DNA of 64,000 nucleotides from Streptomyces sp. NBC_01571 (GTDB lineage Bacteria > Actinomycetota > Actinomycetes > Streptomycetales > Streptomycetaceae): NCBI RefSeq assembly GCF_026339875.1, contig NZ_JAPEPZ010000001.1, positions 7,378,001 to 7,442,000 on the forward strand. Direction: 5' to 3'. Under the pieces are notes generated by a model. That model worked only from the letters and a program-made list of their open reading frames with translations, ran no database searches and was not told the DNA's origin. Shown here piece after piece: positions 52,297-60,303 of this stretch (position 1 is the first letter of the stretch; every line of letters starts with the position of its first letter). The position numbers and the translations under genes were made by a program.

Positions 52297-53553
52297 CTAC
52301 GGGAGCGGCTGAGGTGGCCGCGCTCCCACGTACTGGCCGCTGGGACGCATGCGCAGCGGCCGTTCCCCGTACTCCTCCAAGGTGTGGGCGATCCATCCCG
52401 CGGTCCTGGCGACGGCGAAGACCGTCTCCGGGGCGGAGGCGGACATGCCGGAGGAGACCGTGAGCACGGCCAGCGCGAGGTCGACGTTGGCGTGCAGCGG
52501 GGTGTGGCGGGCGGTGGTGGTCACGATGTCCCGCGCCGCGGCCAGGGCCGGTGTCGCGCCGGGCACCTCCTCCAGGAGGGCGAACAGGGCACGCGCGCGC
52601 GGGTCCTCGCCGGGGTAGAGCCGGTGACCGAGACCGGGGACGCGCCGCCCGGCGCGCAGTTCGTCGGCGACCACCGGTGCCGCGGTGCCCTGGTCCAGTA
52701 CGTCGAGGAGCAGCCGGTGGGCCAGGCCGCCGGCGGCGCCGTGCAGGGGCCCCTCGAGCACGCCCAGGCCCGCGGACACGGCGGCGTACGGGTGCGCCCG
52801 GGCCGACGCGGCGACCCGTACCGCGAGCGTCGAGGCGGCCAGGTCGTGGTCGACGAGGAGGCCGAGTGCCGTGTCCAGTACGCGCAATGACGCCGCGTCA
52901 GGTGTCCGGCCGGTAAGGCGCGGCCACAGGCGGTGGGCCAGCGGGCCCTCGTCGCGATGGTCGTGCCGCTTCGGGGGGAGGGCGGCGACGAGGGTGGGGA
53001 TGAGAGTGCGCGCGGTGCCGAGGACGGCGCTCTCCGACAGGTCGAAGCGCAGCGGATCGGCGGCCGAGGCGGCGATCGCGGCGACGCGCAGCCGGTCCGT
53101 CGGGCCGCTGTGTTCGGGCAGCGCGTCGACGGCGCGGCGGGCGGCGGCGACGGTCGCCGCCGGCGCGGTGAACGTGATGCCGGGGCGCAGCTGTCCGGTC
53201 CACAGCCATTCGGCGATCTCTTCGTAGGAGTGGCGTGCGGCCAGTTCGGTCGCGTCGACACCGCGGTAGTAGTACCGGTCCTCGTCGATCAAGGTGATGC
53301 GGGTACGGACGGACAGCTCGCCGCCCGCGCTCGAACTCCCGCTGGAATCGCGCCTGTTGCGTCGAGCGAGCGCCTCCACCTCCGCGGCGTCGAACGTGCT
53401 GCCCCGGCCGCCGGCGTCCCGTCGGCTGCTGAGCTGGCCGCGGCTCACGTACGCGTACACGGTCTCGGACTTCACCCCGAGCAGGTCGGCGGTCTCCCTG
53501 GTGCTGAGCCGTCGGTCCGCGTGCGCCGGCGCTCCCGGTTCCTGATCCCTCAT
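52297..53553 (-). CDS. Citrate synthase homologue with N-terminal MerR-like HTH
   Basis: 418 residues. A DNA-binding-like helix-turn-helix (LSTRETADLLGVKSETVYAYVSRGQLSSRRDAGGRGSTFDAAEVEALAR) of the excisionase/MerR type occupies residues 15-65. The citrate-synthase fold follows: YYYRGVDATELAARHSYEEIAEWLW, GPLHGAAGGLAHRLLL with the first catalytic His, GLGHRLYPGEDPRARALF with the second, and HANVDLALAVL with the Asp. All three catalytic positions are kept. The divergent neighbour is a second citrate synthase. Whether this one is an enzyme, a sensor of acetyl-CoA or oxaloacetate, or a regulator of the neighbour is open. It ends 125 bp from the sucrase/ferredoxin-like gene start. Confidence 0.85.
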   Translation of the reverse strand: MRDQEPGAPAHADRRLSTRETADLLGVKSETVYAYVSRGQLSSRRDAGGRGSTFDAAEVEALARRNRRDSSGSSSAGGELSVRTRITLIDEDRYYYRGVDATELAARHSYEEIAEWLWTGQLRPGITFTAPAATVAAARRAVDALPEHSGPTDRLRVAAIAASAADPLRFDLSESAVLGTARTLIPTLVAALPPKRHDHRDEGPLAHRLWPRLTGRTPDAASLRVLDTALGLLVDHDLAASTLAVRVAASARAHPYAAVSAGLGVLEGPLHGAAGGLAHRLLLDVLDQGTAAPVVADELRAGRRVPGLGHRLYPGEDPRARALFALLEEVPGATPALAAARDIVTTTARHTPLHANVDLALAVLTVSSGMSASAPETVFAVARTAGWIAHTLEEYGERPLRMRPSGQYVGARPPQPLP

Positions 53554-53580
53554 GACGACACCGTATCCGTGGATCGATAC

Positions 53581-53616
53581 ATTGACGCAATCAATATTGA
53601 CAGAGATCCAGTCAAT
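53581..53616. promoter_or_regulatory. Regularly spaced half-sites between the divergent citrate-synthase genes
   Basis: ATTGAC starts at 53581 and 53596, and its complement GTCAAT at 53611, each step exactly 15 bp. The second and third form an inverted repeat with a 9-bp spacer. TTGACA at 53597-53602 could be a -35 for the rightward gene. The HTH of the divergent citrate-synthase homologue is a possible ligand. Confidence 0.5.
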
Positions 53617-53650
53617 CATGGACAGTCGAATCAAGTTCAGGGAGGAACGC

Positions 53651-54832
53651 ATGCCGAACAACCGGGCCGCCACCGCCACCGCGACCGCCGCCCCTGTCGA
53701 CATACCGCGAGGACTCGCGGGCGTCGTCGTCACCGAGACCGCGCTGGGTGACGTCAGAGGACTGGAGGGCTTCTACCACTACCGCCAGTACTCGGCCGTC
53801 GAACTCGCGCGGACCCGCGGCTTCGAGGACGTCTGGCATCTGCTGGTGCACGGTGAACTGCCGGACGCGGCGCGGGGCGCCGCCTTCGCCGCGCGGACCG
53901 CGGCGCTGCGCCGGCTGCCGGACGAGGTGCATGCCGCGCTCCCCGCGATCGCGGCGGCGACCGGACCGTCCGGACCGCTCGCGGGCCTGCGGACAGCGTT
54001 GTCGCTGCTCGGCGCGGCGTCGGAATTCCGGCCGGTCTACGACATCGACGCGGACCGGCGCCGGGCGGACACGCTGGCCGCGTGCGCGGCCGTGCCGACA
54101 CTGCTCACGGCGCTGTACCGGCTCGGGCGGGGACTGGAACCGGTGGAGCCGCGCGAGGACCTCCCGTACGCGGCGAACTACCTGTACATGCTGACGGGCT
54201 CGGAGCCGGACGCGGCACGGACGCGGGCGGTCGAGCAGTACTTGATCTCCACCATTGACCACGGATTCAACGCGTCAACCTTCACGGCGCGGGTGATCGC
54301 GTCGACGGGTGCGGACGTGGCGGCCTGTCTGGTGGGCGCCGTGGGGGCGCTGTCGGGGCCGCTGCACGGTGGCGCGCCGAGCCGCGCACTGGACACTCTC
54401 GACGCGATCGGCACCGCCGACCGCATCGACCCGTGGATCCGCGCACGGGTCCTCGCGGGTGAGCGCATCATGGGCTTCGGTCACGCCGTCTACCGCACCG
54501 AGGACCCGCGCTCCCGGATGCTCCGTGACATCGCGCGGGGATTCGGTGGCTCCCTGGTCGACTTCGCCGTAGAGGTCGAACACCAGGTGGAAGCGATCCT
54601 GGCCGAGCTCAAGCCCGGCCGCGAACTCCACACCAACGTCGAGTTCTACGCGGGCGTGGTCATGGAACTGTGCGGCCTCCCGCGCGAGATGTTCACCCCC
54701 ACCTTCGCGGCGGGCAGGGTCGTCGGCTGGAGCGCCAACATCCTGGAACAGGCGCAGGACTCGAAGATCATCCGTCCGGCCGCGCGGTATGTGGGGCCGG
54801 TGCCGCCGGTGGCGGTTCCCCAAGTGGTCTGA
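53651..54832 (+). CDS. Citrate synthase (2-methylcitrate synthase/CitA-like)
   Basis: 393 residues from an ATG with GGGAGGA four bases upstream. It condenses acetyl-CoA, or possibly propionyl-CoA, with oxaloacetate. Visible marks are RGLEGFYHYRQYSAVELA, GPLHGGAPSRALDTL (first catalytic His), IMGFGHAVYRTEDPRSRML (second His) and HTNVEFYAGVVMELCGLPREMFTP. The position of the catalytic Asp in NVDFYSG is Glu here; this variant also occurs in mycobacterial CitA as I recall it, so it may be normal for the branch. A standard hairpin follows. Its length suits the short type I citrate synthases. The primary TCA enzyme of the organism is probably elsewhere. Confidence 0.88.
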   Translation: MPNNRAATATATAAPVDIPRGLAGVVVTETALGDVRGLEGFYHYRQYSAVELARTRGFEDVWHLLVHGELPDAARGAAFAARTAALRRLPDEVHAALPAIAAATGPSGPLAGLRTALSLLGAASEFRPVYDIDADRRRADTLAACAAVPTLLTALYRLGRGLEPVEPREDLPYAANYLYMLTGSEPDAARTRAVEQYLISTIDHGFNASTFTARVIASTGADVAACLVGAVGALSGPLHGGAPSRALDTLDAIGTADRIDPWIRARVLAGERIMGFGHAVYRTEDPRSRMLRDIARGFGGSLVDFAVEVEHQVEAILAELKPGRELHTNVEFYAGVVMELCGLPREMFTPTFAAGRVVGWSANILEQAQDSKIIRPAARYVGPVPPVAVPQVV

Positions 54833-54860
54833 GGGGGCGCGAGGCGCCCTGAGTGCGTTG

Positions 54861-54897
54861 CGTGAGGTCCGGCACCGGTCCGGTTTCGGACCTCACG
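54861..54897 (+). terminator. Terminator after citrate synthase
   Basis: CGTGAGGTCCG pairs perfectly with CGGACCTCACG over 11 bp around a 15-base loop, 28 bases past the stop. The following 200 bp contain no gene I can support. Confidence 0.8.
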
Positions 54898-55105
54898 AAG
54901 GAGTGGCCGAGCGCTACCTGGCGCGGTGAGCGCCGGTGTGCCCGGAGCGGCCCGGTGCATCAAGGGTCGTGCACGGGGCGAAGGCTGTTCATGGTCGCAC
55001 GGGCCTGCTCGGGTGCCGCGTCCGGAGATCGAGCCTCAACGGGGTGACCGGGGTGTTGGCCTCAACGGTTGACGGAGCAGTCCATGCCGCGGTCCTACGA
55101 CTGCG

Positions 55106-55294
55106 TCACTTATCGGGAATGTCGGCCTTGGCGCGTACCAGTGTTTCTCTGCTGACGATCACGATGCGCTCGTAGTCGGCGCGAGCGGCGTCGGAGGGGA
55201 GCTCGTTGTCGAGGGCCGCCGTGGCCTCGGTTCCGATGACGGCGAAATTGCCGTCGCTGAGCTCGAAGATGTCCGGGCACGAATCGCCGGACAT
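55106..55294 (-). CDS. Small conserved streptomycete protein
   Basis: 62 residues when started at the ATG of MSGDSCPDIFEL, which has GAGAGG five bases upstream. A TTG start 16 codons earlier is the alternative. The pattern CPDIFELSDGNFAVIGTEATAAL and DYERIVIVSRETLVRAKADIP is one I have met repeatedly in streptomycete genomes as tiny proteins beside regulators or DUF6082 genes. A DUF6082 gene is next on the same strand, about 240 bp upstream. It is soluble and acidic. No function is known. The 12-bp repeats at 55476-55499 lie in its upstream region. Confidence 0.65.
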   Translation of the reverse strand: MSGDSCPDIFELSDGNFAVIGTEATAALDNELPSDAARADYERIVIVSRETLVRAKADIPDK

Positions 55295-55475
55295 GCTGCC
55301 TCTCTCGCGTGGGGACGCGCCGATGCGACGAACGATTTTCAAGATCCCTGCCCTCGTGTCTAGAACGCCGATGGACCCCGGGTCCTCACGTCTCGACGGC
55401 TGAGGGCGGGGTCAGAATAGCGGCATTATTGCCGAGGGTCTGCTCGTTGATGGCCTCGGGTGCCCCCTTGACCGT

Positions 55476-55499
55476 TTGGTTGACTGATTGGTTGACCGG
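55476..55499. repeat. 12-bp tandem direct repeat upstream of the small gene
   Basis: TTGGTTGACTGA is followed directly by TTGGTTGACCGG, in the 238-bp gap between the small gene and the DUF6082 gene. An IR, CGGCA-TTAT-TGCCG, lies close by near 55422-55435. Confidence 0.5.
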
Positions 55500-55532
55500 G
55501 TCGCCAGAAGGGGCGAGACGGATCAACTTCGT

Positions 55533-56078
55533 TCACTCGGTGGGTGGTTCGCCGACCACCCACCATTCTTCCGTGTCGGCCTCGTCCAGATCGAGGATGA
55601 GACGGTCCACCATTCGGCCTACTCGTGCTTCCGTCGAGTTGCCCTCAAGGCTCGCCCGATGGGGGCGGTGGGCGTCCCAGTAGTCGCGAAAGATCGGGTT
55701 CTGGCAGAACATCCGGAGGTGGCCGTGGAGCTCCTCCCAGGTGACCACCTCGACGCGGTAGGCGAGAAGGGCGTTGGTGTACATGGCGTTCGCGAAGAGA
55801 TACTGGCGCTGCCGGGTGGGTGAATCCACCTGGACGGTGCTGTACACCGCCGCCAGATCCGCGTCGTCCATGGCCTTGCTCAGCAGATAGTGCTGGGCGC
55901 GCTGTTGGTCGAGCATGGCGTTCTGCCGGGCTCCCCGCTCCACTTCCGCGACCCGCAGGCGCAGTTCTTCGTAGCGTTGTCGTCGGGCGGCGAAGACGGC
56001 GAGGGCTCCCGCCGCGAAGGCGAGCCCCGCGACGGCCGCGGAACCCCACCCCTGTACCCCGAATTTCCGTGTGGCCAT
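55533..56078 (-). CDS. DUF6082 family protein
   Basis: 181 residues from an ATG preceded by GGGGGTTGAC. One N-terminal membrane segment (AAVAGLAFAAGALAVFAARRQ) is followed by a soluble helical domain: LRLRVAEVERGARQNAMLDQQRAQHYLLSKAMDDADLAAVYS, then QRQYLFANAMYTNALLAYRVEVVTWEELHGHLRMFCQNPIFRDYWDAHRPHR and an acidic end. The family is nearly restricted to streptomycetes, with dozens of copies per genome, and has no known function. The tryptophan-rich FRDYW and EEWWVVGE blocks are the most conserved parts. The single anchor suggests a cytoplasmic membrane-bound protein. Confidence 0.78.
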   Translation of the reverse strand: MATRKFGVQGWGSAAVAGLAFAAGALAVFAARRQRYEELRLRVAEVERGARQNAMLDQQRAQHYLLSKAMDDADLAAVYSTVQVDSPTRQRQYLFANAMYTNALLAYRVEVVTWEELHGHLRMFCQNPIFRDYWDAHRPHRASLEGNSTEARVGRMVDRLILDLDEADTEEWWVVGEPPTE

Positions 56079-56431
56079 GTCAACCCCCGAATCAGGCGAC
56101 CGTTCCGCCGGTCGTCGGTTGTGGGGCGACAGGGAGCGGACCGGCGAGCGGTGGGCGGCGCGCTTGCCGCCTCCCAGTCTTGCCGAGCGGCTCTGATCGG
56201 CGGGGAGGCGGAGAGGAGGCGCACGGAGGGAAGTGAGGGTTGCGCGTCCCGGCGCCATGCCCAACGTGTGCCCCGCGAGCGCCGCTAACAATCGTTCACT
56301 TCGGGGCGATTCCTCCCGCTCGTATCCTGGGACGACAGCCATTCCCCGTACGAGCGCCGGTCCATGAGCCGCCCTCGTCGAAGAGCCGGTTCACGAGCCG
56401 GCGCACGCGTCGGTGTGAAAGAGGTCGCCCG
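56079..56431. other. 353-bp divergent gap between DUF6082 and CobW genes
   Basis: TATCCT at 56323-56328 is a possible -10 for the CobW gene, with a leader of about 100 bases. I looked for a Zur-type palindrome, since COG0523 GTPases are often zinc-regulated, and did not find a convincing one. No gene is apparent. Confidence 0.4.
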
Positions 56432-57556
56432 TTGAGCCAGCCCAGCCCGCAGCAGGTTCCGTTCGCGCCGGACGGGCGGCCCCCGGCCGGAGACCCGCAG
56501 GTTCCCGTCATCGTCCTCGCGGGTTTCCTCGGCTCCGGCAAGACCACCCTGCTCAACCACCTCCTGCACCACAGCGGAGGCAGTCGCATCGGCGCCGTCG
56601 TCAACGACTTCGGGGCGATCGAGATCGACGCGATGGCGGTGGCCGGAGCGCTCGGGGACTCCACCGTGTCGCTCGGGAACGGATGTCTGTGCTGCGCCGT
56701 CGACGCCAGTGAGCTCGACGACTATCTGGAACGGCTCACCCGGCCCTCGGCCCGCATCGACGTCATCGTCGTCGAGGCGAGCGGTCTCGCCGAGCCCCAG
56801 GAGCTCGTGCGGATGGTGCTCGCCAGCGAGAATCCCCGGATCGTCTACGGCGGACTCGTCGAGGTCGTCGACGCGGCCGAGTTCGACGGTACGCGTCAGA
56901 AGCATCCCGAGATCGACCGGCATCTCGCCCTCGCCGACCTCGTGGTCGTCAACAAGGTCGACCGCGCCGACGACGGGGAGCGGGTGCTGCGCACCGTGCG
57001 GGACCTCGTGGACCGCGCCGCCGTCGTGCCCGCCGCCTACGGCCGTGTCGACCCCGAGTTCCTCTTCGACCGCAGACCCAGCGAGGACCGCGTCGGCCAG
57101 CTCTCCTTCGACGACCTCCACGCGCACGACGACGCCGACCACACGGACCACGCCGGTCACGCCGGTCATCTGCACGCGGCCTACGAATCCCTCTCCTTCG
57201 CCTCCGAAGTGCCCCTCTCCCCGAGGCGGTTGATGGAGTTCCTCGACAGCAGGCCCGAGGGGCTCTACCGCATCAAGGGGTACGTCGACTTCGGCGCCCA
57301 CGACCTCCGCAACCGCTACGCCGTGCACGCGGTCGGGCCGTTCCTGCGGTTCCGCCCGGAGCCCTGGGCCGACGGTCCGGAGCCCCGGGGCTCCGCCGGC
57401 GAACGCCGCACCCAGCTCGTACTGATCGGCTCCGGCATCGACACGACCGCCCTCGGCAAGGAACTGTCGGCGTGCGAGGAGGACACCCCGCACGCCGACG
57501 AGCACGGCATGTGGGGCGTCCTGCGCTACGTACAGGAGCAGAACCCGGAGGGCTGA
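56432..57556 (+). CDS. CobW/COG0523 family GTPase (putative metallochaperone)
   Basis: 374 residues from a TTG with GAAAGAGG nine bases upstream. G1 is VLAGFLGSGKTTLLNHLL, the metal-binding CXCC motif is GNGCLCCAV, G3 is VVEASGLAEP and G4 is NKVD. The C-terminal CobW_C domain has SLSFASEVPLSPRRLMEFLDSRPEGLYRIKGYVDF. Between them lies a histidine-rich segment (HAHDDADHTDHAGHAGHLHA), a likely metal reservoir for zinc, nickel or cobalt. Such GTPases deliver metal to client enzymes, often during zinc limitation. It converges on parC with only seven bases between the stops. The client is unknown. Confidence 0.88.
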   Translation: MSQPSPQQVPFAPDGRPPAGDPQVPVIVLAGFLGSGKTTLLNHLLHHSGGSRIGAVVNDFGAIEIDAMAVAGALGDSTVSLGNGCLCCAVDASELDDYLERLTRPSARIDVIVVEASGLAEPQELVRMVLASENPRIVYGGLVEVVDAAEFDGTRQKHPEIDRHLALADLVVVNKVDRADDGERVLRTVRDLVDRAAVVPAAYGRVDPEFLFDRRPSEDRVGQLSFDDLHAHDDADHTDHAGHAGHLHAAYESLSFASEVPLSPRRLMEFLDSRPEGLYRIKGYVDFGAHDLRNRYAVHAVGPFLRFRPEPWADGPEPRGSAGERRTQLVLIGSGIDTTALGKELSACEEDTPHADEHGMWGVLRYVQEQNPEG

Positions 57557-57563
57557 ACCGGCG

Positions 57564-60023
57564 CTACACCGGACCCGCCACCACCGACACCGTCTTCGCC
57601 AGCGACACGCCCGAGCCGTCGCGGCGCGGGTCCATCTCCGGCAGCTCGGCCGGTGTGCCGTTCTTCTGCGCGGCCCGGGCCGGAGCCGCGCCCGCCCAGG
57701 CCAGCGACAGGCAGTCCTCGCCCTTCAGGAACCGCTGGCAGCGCACGCCACCCGTGGCGCGCCCCTTGCGCGGGTACTGGTCGAACGGCGTCAGCTTGGC
57801 CGTGGTCTGGACGGAGTCGTCCAGCGTGCCGCGCGAGCCGGCCACGGTGAAGACCACCGCGTCCACCGCGGGGTCGACCGCGGTGAAGGAGATCACCTTC
57901 GCGCCGTCGGTGAGCTTGATGCCCGCCATCCCGCCCGCGGCCCTGCCCTGCGGACGGACCTGAGAGGCCTGGTAGCGCAGCAACTGGGCGTCGTCGGTGA
58001 CGAAGACCAGGTCCTCCTCGCCGGTGCGCAGCTCGACCGCGCCGACGATCCGGTCGCCGTCCTTGAGCGTGATGACCTCCAACTCCTCCTTGTTCAGGGG
58101 GTAGTCGGGCACCACACGCTTGACGACGCCCTGCTCGGTGCCGAGCGCCAGGCCGGGCGACGACTCGTCGAGCGTCGTCAGGCAGATCACTGTCTCGTCC
58201 GCCTCCAGGGAGGACAGGAATTCCGAGATCGGCGCGCCCCCTGAGAGGTTGGGCGCCGACGCGGTCTCCGGCAGCTGCGGAAGGTCGATCACGTTCAGCC
58301 GGAGCAGCCGGCCCGAGGAGATGACCACCCCGATCTCACCACGGGCCGTCGCGGGCACCGCGGAGACGATCAGGTCGTGCTTGGTGCGCTTGGCGTCCTC
58401 CGCGTCGGCGAGGGGATCGCCGTTGGCCGTACGTGCGAGCAGACCCGTCGAGGACAGCAGCACCCGGCACGGGGCGTCCGCCACCTGGAGCGGAACCGTC
58501 GTGGCGGGGGAGCCGGCCGACTCCAGGAGCACCGTGCGCCGGTCGGTGCCGAACTTCTTCGCGACCGCGGCCAGTTCGGTGGAGACCAGCTTGCGCAGCT
58601 CGGCGTCGGACTCCAGGATCCCGGTCAGCTCGTCGATCTCGCCGTTGAGCCGGTCGCGCTCCGACTCCAGCTCGATGCGGTCGAACTTGGTGAGGCGGCG
58701 CAGCGGGGTGTCCAGGATGTACTGCGTCTGGATCTCGGAGAGCGAGAAGCGCTCGATCAGGCGCTCCTTGGCCTGCGCCGAGTTCTCGCTGGACCGGATC
58801 AGACGGATGACCTCGTCGATGTCGATCAGCGCGACGAGGAGACCCTCGACCAGGTGGAGCCGGTCGCGCTTCTTGCCGCGGCGGAACTCGCTGCGCCGGC
58901 GCACGACCTCGAAGCGGTGGTCGAGATAGACCTCGAGGAGCTCCTTGAGACCCAGGGTGAGGGGCTGGCCGTCCACCAGGGCCACGTTGTTGATGCCGAA
59001 GGACTCCTCCATCGGCGTCAGCTTGTAGAGCTGCTCCAGGACCGCTTCCGGCACGAAGCCGTTCTTGATCTCGATGACCAGACGCAGGCCGTGCGCGCGG
59101 TCGGTGAGGTCCTTCACGTCGGCGATGCCCTGCAGCTTCTTGGCGCCGACCAGGTCCTTGATCTTGGCGATCACCTTCTCCGGGCCGACGGTGAAGGGCA
59201 GTTCGGTGACGACGAGACCCTTGCGGCGCGCCGTCACGTCCTCCACCGACACCGTGGCGCGGATCTTGAAGGTGCCGCGGCCCGACTCGTAGGCGTCCCT
59301 GATCCCGGACAGGCCGACGACGCGGCCACCGGTGGGCAGGTCGGGGCCCGGCACGTACTTCATCAGCGTGTCCAGGTCGGCGCCCGGGTGGCGGATCAGG
59401 TGCCGGGCGGCCGCGACGACCTCGCCGAGGTTGTGCGGCGGCATGTTGGTCGCCATGCCGACGGCGATCCCCGACGAGCCGTTGACCAGGAGATTCGGGT
59501 ACGCCGCGGGGAGGACGCCGGGCTCCTGCTCCTGGCCGTCGTAGTTCGGCGCGAAATCGACCGTGTCCTCGTCGATGGACTCGGTCATCAGTGACGTGGC
59601 GTCGGCCATCCGGCACTCTGTGTAACGCATGGCGGCCGGCGGGTCGTCGTTGCCGAGCGAGCCGAAGTTGCCGTGGCCGTCGACCAGCGGCAGGCGCATG
59701 GAGAAGGGCTGGGCCAGCCGCACCAGCGCGTCGTAGATCGACGCGTCGCCGTGCGGGTGGAGCTTACCCATGACCTCGCCGACGACGCGGGCGCACTTCA
59801 CGTAGCCGCGGTCGGGGCGCAACCCCATCTCGTTCATCTGGTAGACGATGCGTCGATGCACGGGCTTGAGGCCGTCACGGGCGTCCGGCAGGGCTCGCGA
59901 GTAGATGACCGAGTACGCGTATTCGAGGAAGGAGCCCTGCATCTCGTCCACGACGTCGATGTCGAGGATCTTCTCCTCGTACGAGTCGTCGGGCGGCGGG
60001 GTCTTCGTGCTGCGGCGGGCCAT
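57564..60023 (-). CDS. parC: DNA topoisomerase IV subunit A
   Basis: 819 residues from an ATG ([18 protein letters not shown]) with AAGGAG twelve bases upstream. The breakage-reunion domain contains [69 protein letters not shown] (quinolone-determining region) and the catalytic Tyr in [11 protein letters not shown]. Tower and coiled coil follow, then a C-terminal pinwheel with degenerate GyrA-type blades ([25 protein letters not shown]). No full GyrA box (QRRGGKG) is seen, supporting ParC over GyrA. It works with ParE to decatenate chromosomes before and during sporulation septation. It is divergent from the M16 peptidase operon. Confidence 0.94.
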   Translation of the reverse strand: MARRSTKTPPPDDSYEEKILDIDVVDEMQGSFLEYAYSVIYSRALPDARDGLKPVHRRIVYQMNEMGLRPDRGYVKCARVVGEVMGKLHPHGDASIYDALVRLAQPFSMRLPLVDGHGNFGSLGNDDPPAAMRYTECRMADATSLMTESIDEDTVDFAPNYDGQEQEPGVLPAAYPNLLVNGSSGIAVGMATNMPPHNLGEVVAAARHLIRHPGADLDTLMKYVPGPDLPTGGRVVGLSGIRDAYESGRGTFKIRATVSVEDVTARRKGLVVTELPFTVGPEKVIAKIKDLVGAKKLQGIADVKDLTDRAHGLRLVIEIKNGFVPEAVLEQLYKLTPMEESFGINNVALVDGQPLTLGLKELLEVYLDHRFEVVRRRSEFRRGKKRDRLHLVEGLLVALIDIDEVIRLIRSSENSAQAKERLIERFSLSEIQTQYILDTPLRRLTKFDRIELESERDRLNGEIDELTGILESDAELRKLVSTELAAVAKKFGTDRRTVLLESAGSPATTVPLQVADAPCRVLLSSTGLLARTANGDPLADAEDAKRTKHDLIVSAVPATARGEIGVVISSGRLLRLNVIDLPQLPETASAPNLSGGAPISEFLSSLEADETVICLTTLDESSPGLALGTEQGVVKRVVPDYPLNKEELEVITLKDGDRIVGAVELRTGEEDLVFVTDDAQLLRYQASQVRPQGRAAGGMAGIKLTDGAKVISFTAVDPAVDAVVFTVAGSRGTLDDSVQTTAKLTPFDQYPRKGRATGGVRCQRFLKGEDCLSLAWAGAAPARAAQKNGTPAELPEMDPRRDGSGVSLAKTVSVVAGPV

Positions 60024-60126
60024 CGCTGCTGCGGCTCCTTCACAGTCTCTGCCGGGGCATGAACGGGTTCTGACGCGCACCATTGTGGACCGCCCCACTG
60101 ACAACGCCGACCGCGACCCGTCCGTA

Positions 60127-60170
60127 GGGGCTGCGCGGAGCCCCTTTCCGCTCGCTCCCGGCGAGCGGAA
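60127..60170. other. Two consecutive perfect hairpins in the parC/M16 divergent region
   Basis: GGGGCT-N6-AGCCCC (60127-60144) is followed directly by TTCCGCTCGC-TCCCG-GCGAGCGGAA (60146-60170). They lie about 105 bp upstream of parC and 135 bp upstream of the peptidase gene. Possible roles are insulation or attenuation. The rest of the 280-bp gap has a TACAGT -10-like element at 60250-60255 for the peptidase operon. Confidence 0.5.
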
Positions 60171-60303
60171 GGCCGCCCTCCCGTCGCAGGTGGGTCTCGC
60201 TCTCGGCGTACGGGGCGCGGGAACTTCGCCACCTGTCGGCACGCTTGCATACAGTGGCAGGACCGGCAGGAATTCTGCAGTTTCCGCGATCGAAGGGACG
60301 TAC

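Noticed and set aside
56079..56431. Zur box ahead of the CobW GTPase gene
   Set aside because: Searched for because COG0523 genes are often zinc-regulated, but no AT-rich palindrome of the right form is present.
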